In this document: positions 1 to 13,244 of the stretch, one piece after another
How the letters are laid out: each line of letters opens with the position of its first letter
How positions within the stretch are numbered: position 1 is the stretch's first letter
Assembly: GCF_000820045.1 (NCBI RefSeq)
Contig: NZ_CDBJ01000050.1
Span: forward strand, 1 to 43,423
DNA from: Aeromonas rivuli
GTDB lineage: Bacteria; Pseudomonadota; Gammaproteobacteria; Enterobacterales; Aeromonadaceae
Direction of reading: 5' to 3'
DNA: 43,423 bases
The notes under the pieces: generated by a model
Seen by the model: the letters and a program-made list of their open reading frames with translations, nothing else
Databases searched by the model: none
What the model was told of the DNA's origin: nothing
Program-made: the position numbers and the translations under genes

Positions 1-204
1 TCGCTTTTCTTTCGGCGCCCGCTTCACTGTGAAGCTAGCTCATCAGTCCGGCGTGTTGTGCCGTGCTGGTAGGGGCGCATTATAGGGATGGCAGCCGCGC
101 TGGCAAGGGCTTTTTCAGCATAAATGTTCGTTCGTTCAGTTATCCAGCAAAGCGGGTGAAATACCGCCGTTTATGGCTCTCAAGCTGCTGCGCATGGTTT
201 TTAA

Positions 205-246
205 TTGAACATTTGAAAAGCCACTTTATAATTGTCTTTTCAAATG
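205..246 (+). promoter_or_regulatory. nnrS promoter with overlapping inverted-repeat operator
   Basis: A -35 like TTGAAC (205-210) and a perfect -10 TATAAT (227-232) are 16 bp apart. An 11-bp perfect inverted repeat, CATTTGAAAAG (210-220) and CTTTTCAAATG (236-246), brackets the -10. A dimeric repressor bound there would block RNA polymerase. NnrS genes are often controlled by nitric-oxide-responsive regulators such as NsrR or NorR; which protein binds here is unknown. Positions 1-204 show no convincing gene. Confidence 0.6.
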
Positions 247-263
247 CTCATTAAGGTCGCCCC

Positions 264-1460
264 ATGCACCAGATCCTCGACAGCCAGAAAGAAGAGCGGA
301 TCCTTCCCCTGTTTCGCCTCGGCTTTCGTCCCTTCTTCTTATTAGGAGCCCTGTTCGCCACGCTGGTCATGTTCGCCTGGCTGGGTCAACTCAATGGCTA
401 CGTCTCCTTGCCCGGGTTACAGAACCCTGTCTGGTGGCATGGTCATGAGATGCTGTTCGGCTTTGCCGCCGCGATAGTGGCAGGCTTTCTGTTGACGGCG
501 GTGCAGAATTGGACGGCTCATCCGGGCGTGCGAGGATGGCCGCTGGCCCTGGTGGTCGGGCTCTGGGCCCTGCCCCGGCTCTTGCTACCCTGGCTGGGTG
601 AGAGCACAACGGTATTGATGGTGGCCGATCTCATCTGGTTACCACTCTGCGCCTGGTTTCTGGCCAAACCCATCATGGTGACTCGTCAATGGCGCAACCT
701 CTTCTTCGTGCCTCTCTTGTTGCTACTGACTCTGCTCAATGGCGCCAGCTGGTATTGGCGCGCAGACTGGCTATTCGCGGAACGGGTACTGATCGCCACC
801 GTCTTGCTGTTCATCACGCTGATTGCCGTCATGGGAGGGCGCGTCATTCCCTTCTTTACTGCACGCGGTACCGGGCAAGATAAGGTACCCGCGCAGCCCT
901 GGCTGGAGGGGGCGGCACTCGGCACGCTCTGGCTGCTGCTTGCCTGCTGGCTGTCTCTGCCAGGTGACTGGTTGAACTCGGGCCAACTCGCCCCTCTATA
1001 TATAGTGGCGGCCCTGCTCAACCTGTGGCGGCAACTGCGCTGGCGCCTGCCAAGTACGCTACCCCATCCCCTGCTCTGGTCCCTGCATCTGGCGTATCTG
1101 TTTATTCCCTTCGGCCTGACTGCCTTTGCCGCCCAGGCCATGGGGCTCCCCATCACAGCCTCGGCGGCCAGCCACTTTCTTAGCGCCGGGGCGATGGGCA
1201 CCATGATATTGGCGATGATCGCCAGGGTCTCGCTAGGTCACAGCGGACGAACCCTGCAGCTTGGGCGCCGCATCATTCTGGCCTTTGTCCTTATCTTGCT
1301 GGCTGGCCTGGCGAGGCCACTGCTTCCTCTGCTCTGGCCCGCCCAGACCCTGCTTGGCTGGAACCTGAGCGGTGTGAGCTGGGCCCTGGCCTATGCACTC
1401 TTCGTCTGGGTATATGCGCCCATATTGAGTCGTCCCCGACTTGACGGCAGACCCGGCTAA
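264..1460 (+). CDS. nnrS: NnrS family heme-copper membrane protein
   Basis: A 398-residue polytopic inner-membrane protein with about a dozen hydrophobic segments. The family hallmark is near residues 52-75, with the WHGHEMLFGF block followed by the AGFLLTAVQNWT helix, whose histidines are thought to bind heme and copper. NnrS proteins are linked to nitric oxide and nitrosative stress tolerance rather than to NO reduction itself. The ATG at 264 has AAGG at 253-256. The gene stands alone: it has its own promoter and runs convergently into the sutR-like gene 31 bp downstream. The inverted repeat over the promoter suggests regulated expression. The family call is firm; the role is known only from homologues. 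Confidence 0.92.
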   Translation: MHQILDSQKEERILPLFRLGFRPFFLLGALFATLVMFAWLGQLNGYVSLPGLQNPVWWHGHEMLFGFAAAIVAGFLLTAVQNWTAHPGVRGWPLALVVGLWALPRLLLPWLGESTTVLMVADLIWLPLCAWFLAKPIMVTRQWRNLFFVPLLLLLTLLNGASWYWRADWLFAERVLIATVLLFITLIAVMGGRVIPFFTARGTGQDKVPAQPWLEGAALGTLWLLLACWLSLPGDWLNSGQLAPLYIVAALLNLWRQLRWRLPSTLPHPLLWSLHLAYLFIPFGLTAFAAQAMGLPITASAASHFLSAGAMGTMILAMIARVSLGHSGRTLQLGRRIILAFVLILLAGLARPLLPLLWPAQTLLGWNLSGVSWALAYALFVWVYAPILSRPRLDGRPG

Positions 1461-1491
1461 GCGGGTTGGTCGCTGGATGGCCCAGGAGGAT

Positions 1492-2058
1492 TCAGCTCCG
1501 GGCGGGATAGTGGATCAGGTTATGGAACCTGGCTGGCTGCTCGCCCAGGTTGCGATAGCCATGGGGGCGGTCGGCGGCAAAGCGCATCGCCTCACCATTG
1601 CCGAGTCGGTGCCACTCTCCCTCGACCAACAGATCCATCTCTCCGGCGATGACGATGACATGTTCGGTCACCCCCACCTCATGAGCGTCGGATTCGCGCC
1701 GATAGCCGGGCAACAGGGTCAGTTCAAACAACTCAAAGCCGACACTCGCCTCGAATGGAAAGAGCGGAGCGACCAACATTCCCTCCCCGGCGGGCTGCTG
1801 ACGGATCTCGTCAGCGACCCGTCGCAGGGTTGCACGGCTGGGCTCTGGCGCCGGCTCGATGAAGCTGGAGAAAGAGACCCGAAAGCCGGTCGCAATCTTC
1901 CAGAGGGTTGCCACTGTCGGGCTGGATTCGCCACGCTCTATCTGACCGAGCATGGCCTTGCTCACCCCGGTTTCCCGCGCCGCGACATCCAGGCTCCAGC
2001 CCAGTTCACTCCTCAGGCCTTTTAATCGTTGTGCCAGATGCTGGCTCATGGTCTGCAT
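1492..2058 (-). CDS. sutR: XRE-cupin transcriptional regulator, SutR (YdcN)-like
   Basis: A 188-residue regulator with an N-terminal XRE helix-turn-helix (about residues 10-65, including GVSKAMLGQIERGESSPTVA) and a C-terminal cupin domain (about 110-185, ending LIHYPARS). It closely resembles E. coli SutR/YdcN, which is linked to sulfur utilisation and sits next to ydcO, as here. I placed the start at 2058, just after an AAGGGG ribosome site. The frame stays open to 2166, but that would run over the divergent promoter and the next gene. The cupin may sense a small ligand. It probably controls itself and the BenE-type transporter through the shared intergenic repeat. Confidence 0.85.
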   Translation of the reverse strand: MQTMSQHLAQRLKGLRSELGWSLDVAARETGVSKAMLGQIERGESSPTVATLWKIATGFRVSFSSFIEPAPEPSRATLRRVADEIRQQPAGEGMLVAPLFPFEASVGFELFELTLLPGYRRESDAHEVGVTEHVIVIAGEMDLLVEGEWHRLGNGEAMRFAADRPHGYRNLGEQPARFHNLIHYPARS

Positions 2059-2067
2059 GACAACCCC

Positions 2068-2125
2068 TTGTGCGTTATAGCGCTCAATCTTATACTCAGC
2101 CCTTATTGTACGTAATAACGCACAA
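2068..2125. promoter_or_regulatory. Shared sutR/ydcO operator-promoter
   Basis: The divergent gap holds an 11-bp perfect inverted repeat, TTGTGCGTTAT (2068-2078) and ATAACGCACAA (2115-2125). A second shorter AT-rich dyad, TTATT (2103-2107) with AATAA (2114-2118), overlaps the right arm. For the plus-strand gene, TTGTGC (2068-2073) and TATACT (2091-2096) make a 17-bp-spaced promoter, so the left arm covers the -35. This is the expected layout for autoregulation by an XRE repressor. Confidence 0.6.
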
Positions 2126-2145
2126 ACTGACACAAGGATGTCCCC

Positions 2146-3291
2146 ATGCCATTCGCACTCCCCCATCTGGTCGCCGGCTTCATTGCCGTGCTGGTCGGTT
2201 ACACCAGCTCAGTGGTGCTCATCATCCAGGCGGCCAGTGCCGCCGGTGCCGATCCCGCCCAGACCGCCTCCTGGCTCTGGACGCTGGGGATAGGCATGGG
2301 CCTTAGCTGCATCGGGCTCTCCCTTTATTACCGCACGCCGATACTGACGGCCTGGTCGACCCCGGGGGCGGCCCTGCTCATCACCAGTCTGGGCCAGTTC
2401 AGCCTGGCAGACGCCATCGGCGCCTTTCTGCTCTCTTCGCTCCTGATCACCCTGTGTGGCATCACTGGCTGGTTCGAGCGGCTGATGCGGCAGATCCCGG
2501 CCAGTCTGGCCGCCGCCATGCTGGCCGGGGTGCTGCTGCGCTTCGGCCTGGATCTGTTCAAGATCACCCCGACAGACCCGCTGCTTATCGGGGCCCTGTT
2601 GCTGAGCTTTATCGTCGCCCGCCATCTCTGGCCACGCTATACCATGGTGGTGGTGCTGGCGGTGGGGGTTTCCTTGTGCGGCCTGCGTGGTCAGTTGCAG
2701 CTGGCCGAGGTCAGCTGGCAGCTGGCAAGCCCGGTCTGGGTCAGCCCGCATTTTTCCCTCGATGCCTTGTTTGGCATCGCTCTGCCGCTGTTCATTGTCA
2801 CCATGACCTCTCAGAACATGCCGGGTATCGCCACCCTCAGAGCCCATGGTTATCACATTTCCTCTTCTGCCCTGGTGGGTTGGACGGGATTCATCGGCGT
2901 CATACTGGCCCCCTTCGGAGGCTTTGCCTTCAATCTGGCCGCCATCACCGCCGCCATCTGCATGGGCAAGGAGGTGGATCAGGATCCGACCAGACGCTGG
3001 GCGGCATCCGTCTGGGCAGGTGGCTTCTATCTGATCAGCGGCTGCTTTGGCGCCACTGTCGTCGCCCTGTTCAACGGTTTTCCGCCAGCCCTGGTGACGG
3101 CAATCGCGGGCCTGGCGCTGCTCGGCACCATAGGCAACAGTCTCTACTCGGCGCTGCAACACGAGAGGGAGCGGGAAGCCGCCCTGCTCACCTTCATGGT
3201 CACGGCCTCTGGCATCAGCCTGATCGGTGTGGGATCCGCCTGCTGGGGCCTGCTCATCGGCTGGGGCCTGTATCGGTTAAGGCGCAGCTGA
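2146..3291 (+). CDS. ydcO: BenE family transporter, YdcO-like
   Basis: A 381-residue inner-membrane protein with roughly 11-12 transmembrane segments, in the BenE benoate/H+ symporter-like family. Blocks such as LTAWSTPGAALL, SLAAAMLAGVLLRFGL and ALPLFIVTMTSQNMPGIA match E. coli YdcO closely. AAGGA at 2134-2138 supports the ATG at 2146. The pairing with a divergent SutR-like regulator is the same as in E. coli and suggests the pair moves and senses the same ligand. The substrate is unproven: the benzoate annotation comes from Acinetobacter BenE, whereas the SutR link suggests sulfur metabolism. A hairpin terminator follows within 30 bp. Confidence 0.88.
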   Translation: MPFALPHLVAGFIAVLVGYTSSVVLIIQAASAAGADPAQTASWLWTLGIGMGLSCIGLSLYYRTPILTAWSTPGAALLITSLGQFSLADAIGAFLLSSLLITLCGITGWFERLMRQIPASLAAAMLAGVLLRFGLDLFKITPTDPLLIGALLLSFIVARHLWPRYTMVVVLAVGVSLCGLRGQLQLAEVSWQLASPVWVSPHFSLDALFGIALPLFIVTMTSQNMPGIATLRAHGYHISSSALVGWTGFIGVILAPFGGFAFNLAAITAAICMGKEVDQDPTRRWAASVWAGGFYLISGCFGATVVALFNGFPPALVTAIAGLALLGTIGNSLYSALQHEREREAALLTFMVTASGISLIGVGSACWGLLIGWGLYRLRRS

Positions 3292-3318
3292 TCCTCATCT
3301 GGGGATCCCTCACATAGC

Positions 3319-3349
3319 AAAAAGCCAGTGCAGTGCACTGGCCTTTTTG
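3319..3349. terminator. Bidirectional terminator between ydcO and metF
   Basis: GCCAGTGC (3324-3331) pairs with GCACTGGC (3335-3342) around a 3-base loop, flanked by an A-run on the left and a T-run on the right. It can therefore end transcription of the converging ydcO and metF genes. Confidence 0.85.
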
Positions 3350-3369
3350 TCGCTGGCAGAGCCACAGGC

Positions 3370-6946
<3,577 letters not shown>

Positions 6947-6954
6947 AAGTCCTC

Positions 6955-8934
6955 TCATACCTTGAAATGGGCGATCAATTGCTGCTGCTTGGCAACCAGA
7001 TTGGCGAGCACCTCGCTGCTGCTGGCCGATTGACGGGCTTCCCGCTCCGTCTCGTAGGCCACCTCGGCAATACCGGAGATGTGGCGAGCCACCCCCTGGC
7101 TGACCGAGATCTGCTCCTGGGCCGCGTGGGCCACCTGATCCGCCATCGACTTGATGGCGCTCATCCGCTCGGCGATGGATTGCAGGGCCGCATCCATCTG
7201 GCGAGTCTGGTCGACACAGCTGCCGGTCTGCTCCTGGCTGCGGCCCATCACCTCGACCACCTGGCTGCTGGCGCTCTGCAAGTTTTCGATCATGGCCTGG
7301 ATCTCTTCCGTACTGGTCTGGGTCCGGTTGGCCAGTGCCCGCACCTCATCGGCCACCACGGCGAAGCCGCGACCGGCTTCACCGGCCCGGGCCGCCTCGA
7401 TGGCGGCGTTGAGCGCCAGCAGATTGGTCTGCTCGGCGATGCCGCGAATGACGTCCAGAATGCTGCCGATGTTGTGACTGAACTCCCCCAGCTTGTGGGT
7501 GATGCCCACGGCCTCGGCCATGGCACCGGCCAGCTCTTCGGTAAGGCGGCGAGTCACGGCGACCTGCTGCCGACCGGCGCGAGCCTCTTCGTCGGCAAGA
7601 TCGACTTCGTGTTTGGTGCCATCGGTGGAGCGAGCCACCTCGGTGGCGCTCACCTCCAGCTCGGTGATGGCGGCGGCCACCTGATCGGTCTGGCTCTTCT
7701 GATCCTGCACCCGGGCCATGGCTCGCTCGCTAATCTCGGCGGCGCGACTCGCCTCCTCCACCAGATGGCGGGAACCGGCATTGATCTGAGCCAGCAGTTC
7801 ACCCGTCTTGCCCGCCAGGGTATCGATGGAGCGAGACAGGCTGCCGAACTCGCAGCGACTGCGATAATCGATGCGGCGGGTCATGTCCCCTGCGGCCATC
7901 AGGCCAAGCTCATGACCAATGCGCTGCAAGGGGCGCTGTATGCTGCGGGCCGTGGTGTAACCGATCAGCAGCGCGGCGGCGGCAGAGACTGCCGCCACCA
8001 GCAGGATCCAGATGCTGGCACTGCTGACGGCGTCATCGGCCAGGGAGCGGCTGGAGCTGGCGATGGTGCCGGCACTCTTGCCCATCTCATCGAGCTGGCT
8101 CAGGCTGCTGACCAACGCGGCATCGAGCTGCTGGTTGAGTTGATTCAGGGAGCTGGCCAGCTGCTGGCTCTGGCGCATGGTGGCGAGCAGACCCTGTTTG
8201 CCGAGGGCCAGCTCCTGCATCCTGTCCAGGTTGGAGACGAAGCGCTGCTTGACGTCGGCGGGCACATCGACCCGCTCCAGCCGCTTGCGGGCCATCTCGA
8301 TGTCCTTGCCGAGCACCCGCTCCAGTTCATTGAGATCCGTGCCTGCATCGGCGCGGCGTATGTTCTTCAGATCCCGGGCGATGCCGGAGGTGATGAGCTC
8401 AGCCTTGTTGCGCATGGATCGCTTGGCGGACGCCTGCTGCAACAGCAGATCCGCAGCCCACTGGTAGGTATCTTCCAGACGGATGAAGGCCATCTCCAGC
8501 TGGTGACGCTGGGCCAGGGTATCGACCCATTGGCGATGTTGACTCAGCACCTGACCCGCCAGGGCGAAGAACTGTCCCGTGGCCTGCTCCACCCCGGCGA
8601 AGCGCGACCGGGCCTCGTCCAGCTCGGTGAAACGCCCCATCTGCTGACTCAGGGTCTTGAAACCGGCCTGCTGCTGCTCGAAGCGACTGGCCAACTCAGG
8701 CAGGCCGCCGGCCTGTTCGCTGGCCCTGTACTCCAGTACCCAGCGGTTGCTGTCTTGCAACGCTCCCTTGAGGCCCGCCACAGTGATAACCAGAGGGGTG
8801 GCCTTATCCGAGACCTGAGAGAGGCCGTCACTGATCCCCCGTATCTTGAGGGCGCTGACGACCCCCAGCAGGACCAACAACAGCAGCATCAACACGAATC
8901 CGGCGATGATCCGCTGCACAATAGACAAACCCAT
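6955..8934 (-). CDS. Methyl-accepting chemotaxis protein
   Basis: A 659-residue chemoreceptor. TM1 is at about 9-31, the periplasmic sensor region (mostly helical, Gln/Leu-rich) at about 32-305, TM2 at about 306-327 and a HAMP domain follows. The long cytoplasmic coiled coil has the invariant tip [16 protein letters not shown] and [15 protein letters not shown], which binds CheA and CheW. No CheR-binding pentapeptide is visible at the end (LIAHFKV). GAGGA lies just before the ATG at 8934. It is first in a two-gene unit, and its stop codon lies next to or over the start of the binding-protein gene. Long helical sensor domains of this kind can interact with binding proteins; that link here is inference. 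Confidence 0.95.
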   Translation of the reverse strand: MGLSIVQRIIAGFVLMLLLLVLLGVVSALKIRGISDGLSQVSDKATPLVITVAGLKGALQDSNRWVLEYRASEQAGGLPELASRFEQQQAGFKTLSQQMGRFTELDEARSRFAGVEQATGQFFALAGQVLSQHRQWVDTLAQRHQLEMAFIRLEDTYQWAADLLLQQASAKRSMRNKAELITSGIARDLKNIRRADAGTDLNELERVLGKDIEMARKRLERVDVPADVKQRFVSNLDRMQELALGKQGLLATMRQSQQLASSLNQLNQQLDAALVSSLSQLDEMGKSAGTIASSSRSLADDAVSSASIWILLVAAVSAAAALLIGYTTARSIQRPLQRIGHELGLMAAGDMTRRIDYRSRCEFGSLSRSIDTLAGKTGELLAQINAGSRHLVEEASRAAEISERAMARVQDQKSQTDQVAAAITELEVSATEVARSTDGTKHEVDLADEEARAGRQQVAVTRRLTEELAGAMAEAVGITHKLGEFSHNIGSILDVIRGIAEQTNLLALNAAIEAARAGEAGRGFAVVADEVRALANRTQTSTEEIQAMIENLQSASSQVVEVMGRSQEQTGSCVDQTRQMDAALQSIAERMSAIKSMADQVAHAAQEQISVSQGVARHISGIAEVAYETEREARQSASSSEVLANLVAKQQQLIAHFKV

Positions 8935-9053
8935 GAGACATCCTCACTCGTTGGGGAAAGGGACAGTGCTGAGGGTATCGGCCGGGAAGTGAATAGTTGG
9001 AGCCTTGATAGGGGTATTTATGCCCTTGAGACAGCAAGGGTATCAATGGAAAC

Positions 9054-9080
9054 CATAAAAGAGCCCGGCAGCGCCGGGCT
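9054..9080 (-). terminator. Terminator of the ompW-like gene
   Basis: AGCCCGGC (9062-9069) pairs with GCCGGGCT (9073-9080). Read on the minus strand, the hairpin is followed by CTCTTTTA, 30 bp past the stop codon of the porin gene. Confidence 0.8.
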
Positions 9081-9109
9081 AAAGGGACGTGCAGTGCAAC
9101 TCGCGAGTA

Positions 9110-9721
9110 TTAGAAGCGGTAGCCGACGCCGACCATGAAGGCCACGGGGTCGATGGAGGTCTTGATCCCCTCGCCGCCGTTGACGTGCACCTCGGTGTCT
9201 ATGTCCATGATCCAGGCCGAGCCGTTGACAAACCAGCGGTCATTGATCGCCATGTCGATACCAATCTGACCGGCCACCCCCCAGGAGTCATCCAGCTTGA
9301 CGTCGGCACCATCCAGGGCACCCTTGCCCTTCTCGCTGAAGAAGGTGGTGTAGTTGATGCCGATGCCCACATAGGGGCGCACCTTGCTCTGGGCATCCCC
9401 GAAGTAGTATTGGGCCATCAGGGTCGGCGGCAGCTGTTTGACCTTGGCGACCTCTCCCAGCCCCGGCGTGCTGACCGAGTGGGAGAAGGGGGTGGCGGCC
9501 AGGAGCTCGACACCCCAGTTGTCGGTGATCAGATAGGAGAGGGTCAGCCCGAGCTGCATGTCGTCATCAATCTGGAACTCGCCCGAACCCAGTACATCGT
9601 CGCTGCTCTCCTGAGGAGAGACGAAGGCCAGGCCACCGCGCACCAGGATATCCCCGGCCTGATGGGCCATGACGGGAGAGGCAAAGGCGGCTGCGATCAT
9701 CAGAGGAAGAAACTTGTTCAT
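9110..9721 (-). CDS. ompW: OmpW family outer-membrane protein
   Basis: A 203-residue, 8-stranded beta-barrel precursor. The signal peptide is about 1-19 (cut after PVMA). HQAGDILVRGGLAFVSP, the central PPTLMAQYYFG and the terminal FMVGVGYRF with a C-terminal Phe are typical of OmpW, a small hydrophobic channel of the outer membrane. AAGGAA lies 9 nt before the ATG at 9721; an in-frame ATG at 9727 is closer than usual to it. The gene is monocistronic. OmpW genes often respond to oxygen, salt or temperature; the sequence upstream shows only one weak FNR-like half-site. Confidence 0.92.
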   Translation of the reverse strand: MNKFLPLMIAAAFASPVMAHQAGDILVRGGLAFVSPQESSDDVLGSGEFQIDDDMQLGLTLSYLITDNWGVELLAATPFSHSVSTPGLGEVAKVKQLPPTLMAQYYFGDAQSKVRPYVGIGINYTTFFSEKGKGALDGADVKLDDSWGVAGQIGIDMAINDRWFVNGSAWIMDIDTEVHVNGGEGIKTSIDPVAFMVGVGYRF

Positions 9722-10049
9722 CACCATATTTCCTTTTTTAGTTTTCGTTCTGTGTTGTAAGCAGGGCGACTATAAAAGGATGTGACTGGCCGGTTATTGA
9801 TTTGGCGCAAAAGTTACCAATAAATAGATAGATGTACGAAATAGCTTACTCACGCGCAAAACGCCGAGTGTGAATAACATAACCAACTGATTTAAAATGA
9901 TTAACTATAATAACGCTCTTTATTTTCAACGATTAATGCATAAACGGAATATAAGTTTTGTGATACGAGTTGGCTATTTTTTGATTGCAGCTTGTTATCG
10001 GCTGGCGTATTTTCCGCATCCATTGTTGTCGAGTTGTCACCCTGTTTTT
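9722..10049. other. AT-rich intergenic region upstream of ompW
   Basis: About 330 bp, clearly richer in A and T than the surroundings, especially 9780-10010. It must hold the ompW promoter on the minus strand. I see no gene with a ribosome site; an open frame from 9897 runs into the small membrane protein but has no initiation signals. Confidence 0.5.
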
Positions 10050-10178
10050 ATGAAAAAGCCCTATCAGCCTCATCCCGTCACCAGCATACTGGCCGCTATC
10101 TTCGGTCTCGGCTCCCTGCTGTTTATCTTCGTCGGCTTCTGTCTCGGGCTCGCCTGGCTGATGGTGCGGACGCACTGA
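10050..10178 (+). CDS. Possible 42-residue membrane protein
   Basis: It begins MKKPYQPHP, followed by one strongly hydrophobic segment (about residues 13-37) and a short basic end. The charge pattern fits a single-pass inner-membrane miniprotein. There is no clear Shine-Dalgarno before the ATG, so the start could lie upstream in the same frame (from 9897). A strong hairpin follows the stop by 11 bp, which supports a transcribed unit. No function is recognised. Confidence 0.4.
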   Translation: MKKPYQPHPVTSILAAIFGLGSLLFIFVGFCLGLAWLMVRTH

Positions 10179-10189
10179 GGCTGGATAGC

Positions 10190-10216
10190 AGAGAGGGGCC
10201 CGATGGGCCCCTCTCT
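10190..10216. terminator. Hairpin between the small ORF and uvrA
   Basis: A 12-bp perfect inverted repeat (10190-10201 and 10205-10216) with a GAT loop. It lacks a long T-run on either side, but it lies between converging genes and probably terminates both. Confidence 0.65.
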
Positions 10217-10260
10217 ATTAACGGTCACGTTGCCCGTTGTTCATATGCTGGCTGCGGCGG

Positions 10261-13161
10261 TTATTCGCTCTGCGCTGCCTGGCGCGGTTTGCGCCCCTTG
10301 CGCACTGCCGGTTGGCTGGCTTGCCTGGCCCCATGCTTGTCCAGCAAGGGGGCCAGGAAGCGCGCCGTGTGCGACTCCTTGTTCTTGGCAACCTGCTCCG
10401 GGGTACCGGTCACCAGGATACGGCCACCACCGGCCCCCCCTTCCGGCCCCAGATCCACCACCCAGTCCGCGGTCTTGATGACATCCAGATTGTGCTCGAT
10501 GATCACCATGGTATTGCCCCTGTCCCGCAACTGATGCAGCACCTTGAGCAGTTGCTGAATGTCGTGGAAATGCAGGCCAGTGGTCGGTTCATCCAGGATA
10601 TAGAGGGTCTTGCCGGTGTCGCGCTTGGAGAGCTCCCGCGCCAGCTTGACCCGCTGCGCCTCCCCTCCCGACAAGGTGGTCGCCGACTGGCCGAGGCGGA
10701 TGTAGGAGAGACCCACGTCCATCAGGGTCTGCAGCTTGCGCGCCACCGCGGGCACCGGGTCGAAGAAGCCACGGGCATCTTCCACCGTCATCTCCAGGAT
10801 CTCGTTGATGTTCTTGCCCTTGTACTTCACCTCCAGGGTCTCGCGGTTGTAGCGCTTGCCCTTGCAGACATCGCAGGGCACATAGACGTCTGGCAGGAAG
10901 TGCATCTCCACCTTGATGACCCCATCCCCCTGACAGGCCTCGCAACGACCCCCCTTCACGTTGAAGGAGAAGCGACCCGGCTGGTAGCCGCGTGAACGCG
11001 CCTCCTGAGTGCCGGAGAGCAGCTCACGGATCGGGGTAAAGAGCCCGGTGTAAGTCGCCGGGTTGGAGCGCGGGGTGCGGCCGATGGGGCTCTGATCGAT
11101 ATCCACCACCTTGTCGAGCTGATCCAGCCCCTCGATGCTGCGATAAGGGGCCGGGGTCGATTCGGTCGCCTTGTTCAGCTCCCGGTGGGCAATGCGGAAC
11201 AGGGTGTCGTTGATCAGGGTCGACTTGCCGGAACCGGATACCCCGGTGACGCAGGTCATGACCCCGAGGGGAAGATCCAGGTTGACGCTGCGCAGGTTGT
11301 TGCCGCTTGCCCCCTTGAGCTTGAGCCAGCGATCGGTGAGCGGGGTGCGCTGCGCAGGGACGGCGATCTCCTTGCGGCCGGAGAGGTAGTCACCGGTCAG
11401 GGAGTCCGGGTTATTGATGATCTCCTCCGGGGTGCCTTGCGCGACGATGGCGCCGCCATGTACCCCGGCCCCCGGCCCGATGTCGAGCACATGGTCGGCG
11501 AGGCGAATGGCGTCTTCATCGTGCTCCACCACTATCACGGTATTGCCGAGATCGCGCAGGTGGGTCAGGGTCTTGAGCAGCCGTTCGTTGTCCCGCTGGT
11601 GCAAACCGATGGAGGGTTCATCCAGTACATACATGACCCCCACCAGACCGGCACCTATCTGGCTCGCCAAGCGGATGCGCTGGGCTTCGCCACCGGACAG
11701 GGTCTCGGCGCTGCGGGACAGGCTCAGATAGTTGAGCCCCACGTTGACCAGGAAGCCGAGCCGCTCGACGATCTCTTTCAAGATCTTGTCGGCTATCTGG
11801 GCACGCTGGCCGGTGAGCGCCAGCCCCTCGAAGAAGGCCAGGGCATCGCCGATGGATTGCTCGGCGATGGCGGAAAGGTTGCGATTATCGACGAACACAT
11901 GGCGCGCCTCCTCCCGCAGTCGGCTGCCGCCGCAGCTGGTGCAGGACTTGTTGGCAATGTATTTGGAGAGCTCTTCGCGCACCGAGTTGGATTCGGTCTC
12001 CCGGTAGCGGCGCTCCATGTTGTGCAAGATCCCCTCGAAGGGGTGCTTGCGCACCACCACATCGCCGCGATCGTTCATGTAGCGGAACTCGATCTCGGTT
12101 TTGCCCGAACCCCGCAGCAATACTTCCTGTACCTTGGCGGGCAGATCCCCCCAAGGGAGCTCCAGATCGAACTTGTAGTGCTCGGCGAGGGACTTGAGCA
12201 TCTGGAAGTAATAGAAGCTGCGCTTGTCCCAACCACGGATGGCGCCCCCGGCCAGGCTCTGGCTCGGGTCGTGGATCAGCTTGGCGGGATCGAAGTACTG
12301 TTGTACCCCCAGGCCATCGCAGGTCGGGCAGGCACCGGCCGGGTTGTTGAAGGAGAAGATGCGCGGCTCCAGCTCCGACATGGAGTAGCCGCACTCGGGG
12401 CAGGCGAAGTTGGCGGAGAAGGTCATGACCGGCACCTGCTCCTCGCCCTCCATGGGCGCCACCAGCACGATGCCGCCGGAGAGGGTCAGCGCCGTCTCGA
12501 AGGATTCGGCCAGGCGCAGCGCCAGGTCATCGCGCACCTTGAAGCGATCGACCACCACCTCGATGGTGTGCTTCTTGTGCAGCTCCAACGGGGGAGGATC
12601 CGAGAGATCGCACACCTCGCCATCGATGCGGGCGCGGATATAACCCTGGGCCGCCAGGTTCTCCAGCAGCTTGCTGTGCTCCCCTTTGCGATCGCGCACC
12701 ACCGGGGCCAGCAGCATCAGCTTGCTGCCTTCGGGCTGGGCCAACACCTGATCCACCATCTGGCTGATGGTCTGGGCGGCGAGCGGGATGGCGTGGGTCG
12801 GGCAGCGTGGCTCGCCGACCCGGGCAAACAGCAGGCGCAGATAGTCATAAATTTCGGTGATGGTGCCGACGGTCGAACGCGGGTTGTGCGACGTAGACTT
12901 CTGCTCGATGGAGATGGCCGGCGACAGACCCTCGATATGATCCACATCCGGCTTCTCCATCAGGGAGAGGAACTGGCGGGCGTAGGCGGAGAGAGACTCC
13001 ACATAGCGGCGCTGGCCTTCGGCATAGAGGGTATCGAACGCCAGGGACGACTTGCCGGAGCCGGAGAGGCCGGTGACCACGATCAGCTTGTCGCGGGGCA
13101 GAGTCAGGTTGATGTTCTTGAGGTTGTGGGTGCGGGCACCCCGGATCACGATTTTTTCCAT
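10261..13161 (-). CDS. uvrA: Excinuclease ABC subunit A
   Basis: The 966-residue damage-recognition ATPase of nucleotide excision repair, which loads UvrB at lesions. It has two ABC modules: Walker [10 protein letters not shown] at 31-39 and a second, GVSGSGKST, in the C-terminal half. Two [10 protein letters not shown] signature motifs and zinc-binding CPECG...CPTC and CEAC...CDVC pairs are visible. It is slightly longer than E. coli UvrA (940) because of a basic tail after residue ~940 ([13 protein letters not shown]). The start [19 protein letters not shown] aligns with E. coli. A LexA box 53-72 bp upstream indicates SOS induction. In E. coli uvrA is divergent from and adjacent to ssb; here the curli genes lie between. 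Confidence 0.98.
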   Translation of the reverse strand: MEKIVIRGARTHNLKNINLTLPRDKLIVVTGLSGSGKSSLAFDTLYAEGQRRYVESLSAYARQFLSLMEKPDVDHIEGLSPAISIEQKSTSHNPRSTVGTITEIYDYLRLLFARVGEPRCPTHAIPLAAQTISQMVDQVLAQPEGSKLMLLAPVVRDRKGEHSKLLENLAAQGYIRARIDGEVCDLSDPPPLELHKKHTIEVVVDRFKVRDDLALRLAESFETALTLSGGIVLVAPMEGEEQVPVMTFSANFACPECGYSMSELEPRIFSFNNPAGACPTCDGLGVQQYFDPAKLIHDPSQSLAGGAIRGWDKRSFYYFQMLKSLAEHYKFDLELPWGDLPAKVQEVLLRGSGKTEIEFRYMNDRGDVVVRKHPFEGILHNMERRYRETESNSVREELSKYIANKSCTSCGGSRLREEARHVFVDNRNLSAIAEQSIGDALAFFEGLALTGQRAQIADKILKEIVERLGFLVNVGLNYLSLSRSAETLSGGEAQRIRLASQIGAGLVGVMYVLDEPSIGLHQRDNERLLKTLTHLRDLGNTVIVVEHDEDAIRLADHVLDIGPGAGVHGGAIVAQGTPEEIINNPDSLTGDYLSGRKEIAVPAQRTPLTDRWLKLKGASGNNLRSVNLDLPLGVMTCVTGVSGSGKSTLINDTLFRIAHRELNKATESTPAPYRSIEGLDQLDKVVDIDQSPIGRTPRSNPATYTGLFTPIRELLSGTQEARSRGYQPGRFSFNVKGGRCEACQGDGVIKVEMHFLPDVYVPCDVCKGKRYNRETLEVKYKGKNINEILEMTVEDARGFFDPVPAVARKLQTLMDVGLSYIRLGQSATTLSGGEAQRVKLARELSKRDTGKTLYILDEPTTGLHFHDIQQLLKVLHQLRDRGNTMVIIEHNLDVIKTADWVVDLGPEGGAGGGRILVTGTPEQVAKNKESHTARFLAPLLDKHGARQASQPAVRKGRKPRQAAQSE

Positions 13162-13213
13162 CTTGTTGCGCGCTCGATACGGTAACCAGAGCGGGCCAGT
13201 ATGGCATAGAGAC

Positions 13214-13233
13214 TACTGGATGAATAGACAGTC
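13214..13233. promoter_or_regulatory. LexA (SOS) box for uvrA
   Basis: TACTG-N10-CAGTC at 13214-13233 keeps the obligatory CTG-N10-CAG core (13216-13218 and 13229-13231) and the flanking TA. It lies in the 83 bp between uvrA and the upstream csgC-like gene, so uvrA keeps its own damage-inducible promoter. Confidence 0.8.
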
Positions 13234-13244
13234 CAGACGGGAAA

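Noticed and set aside
6967..9138. A 723-codon open frame on the plus strand, antisense to the chemoreceptor gene
   Set aside because: It runs against a well-supported gene, has no family features or ribosome site, and is typical of GC-rich third positions.
9780..9830. FNR-like half-site TTGAT-N4-CGCAA upstream of ompW
   Set aside because: Only one half matches; not enough to claim a site.
11185..13185. A 666-codon plus-strand open frame over uvrA
   Set aside because: Antisense shadow of uvrA; low-complexity Gly/Leu/His/Gln composition with no recognisable domain.
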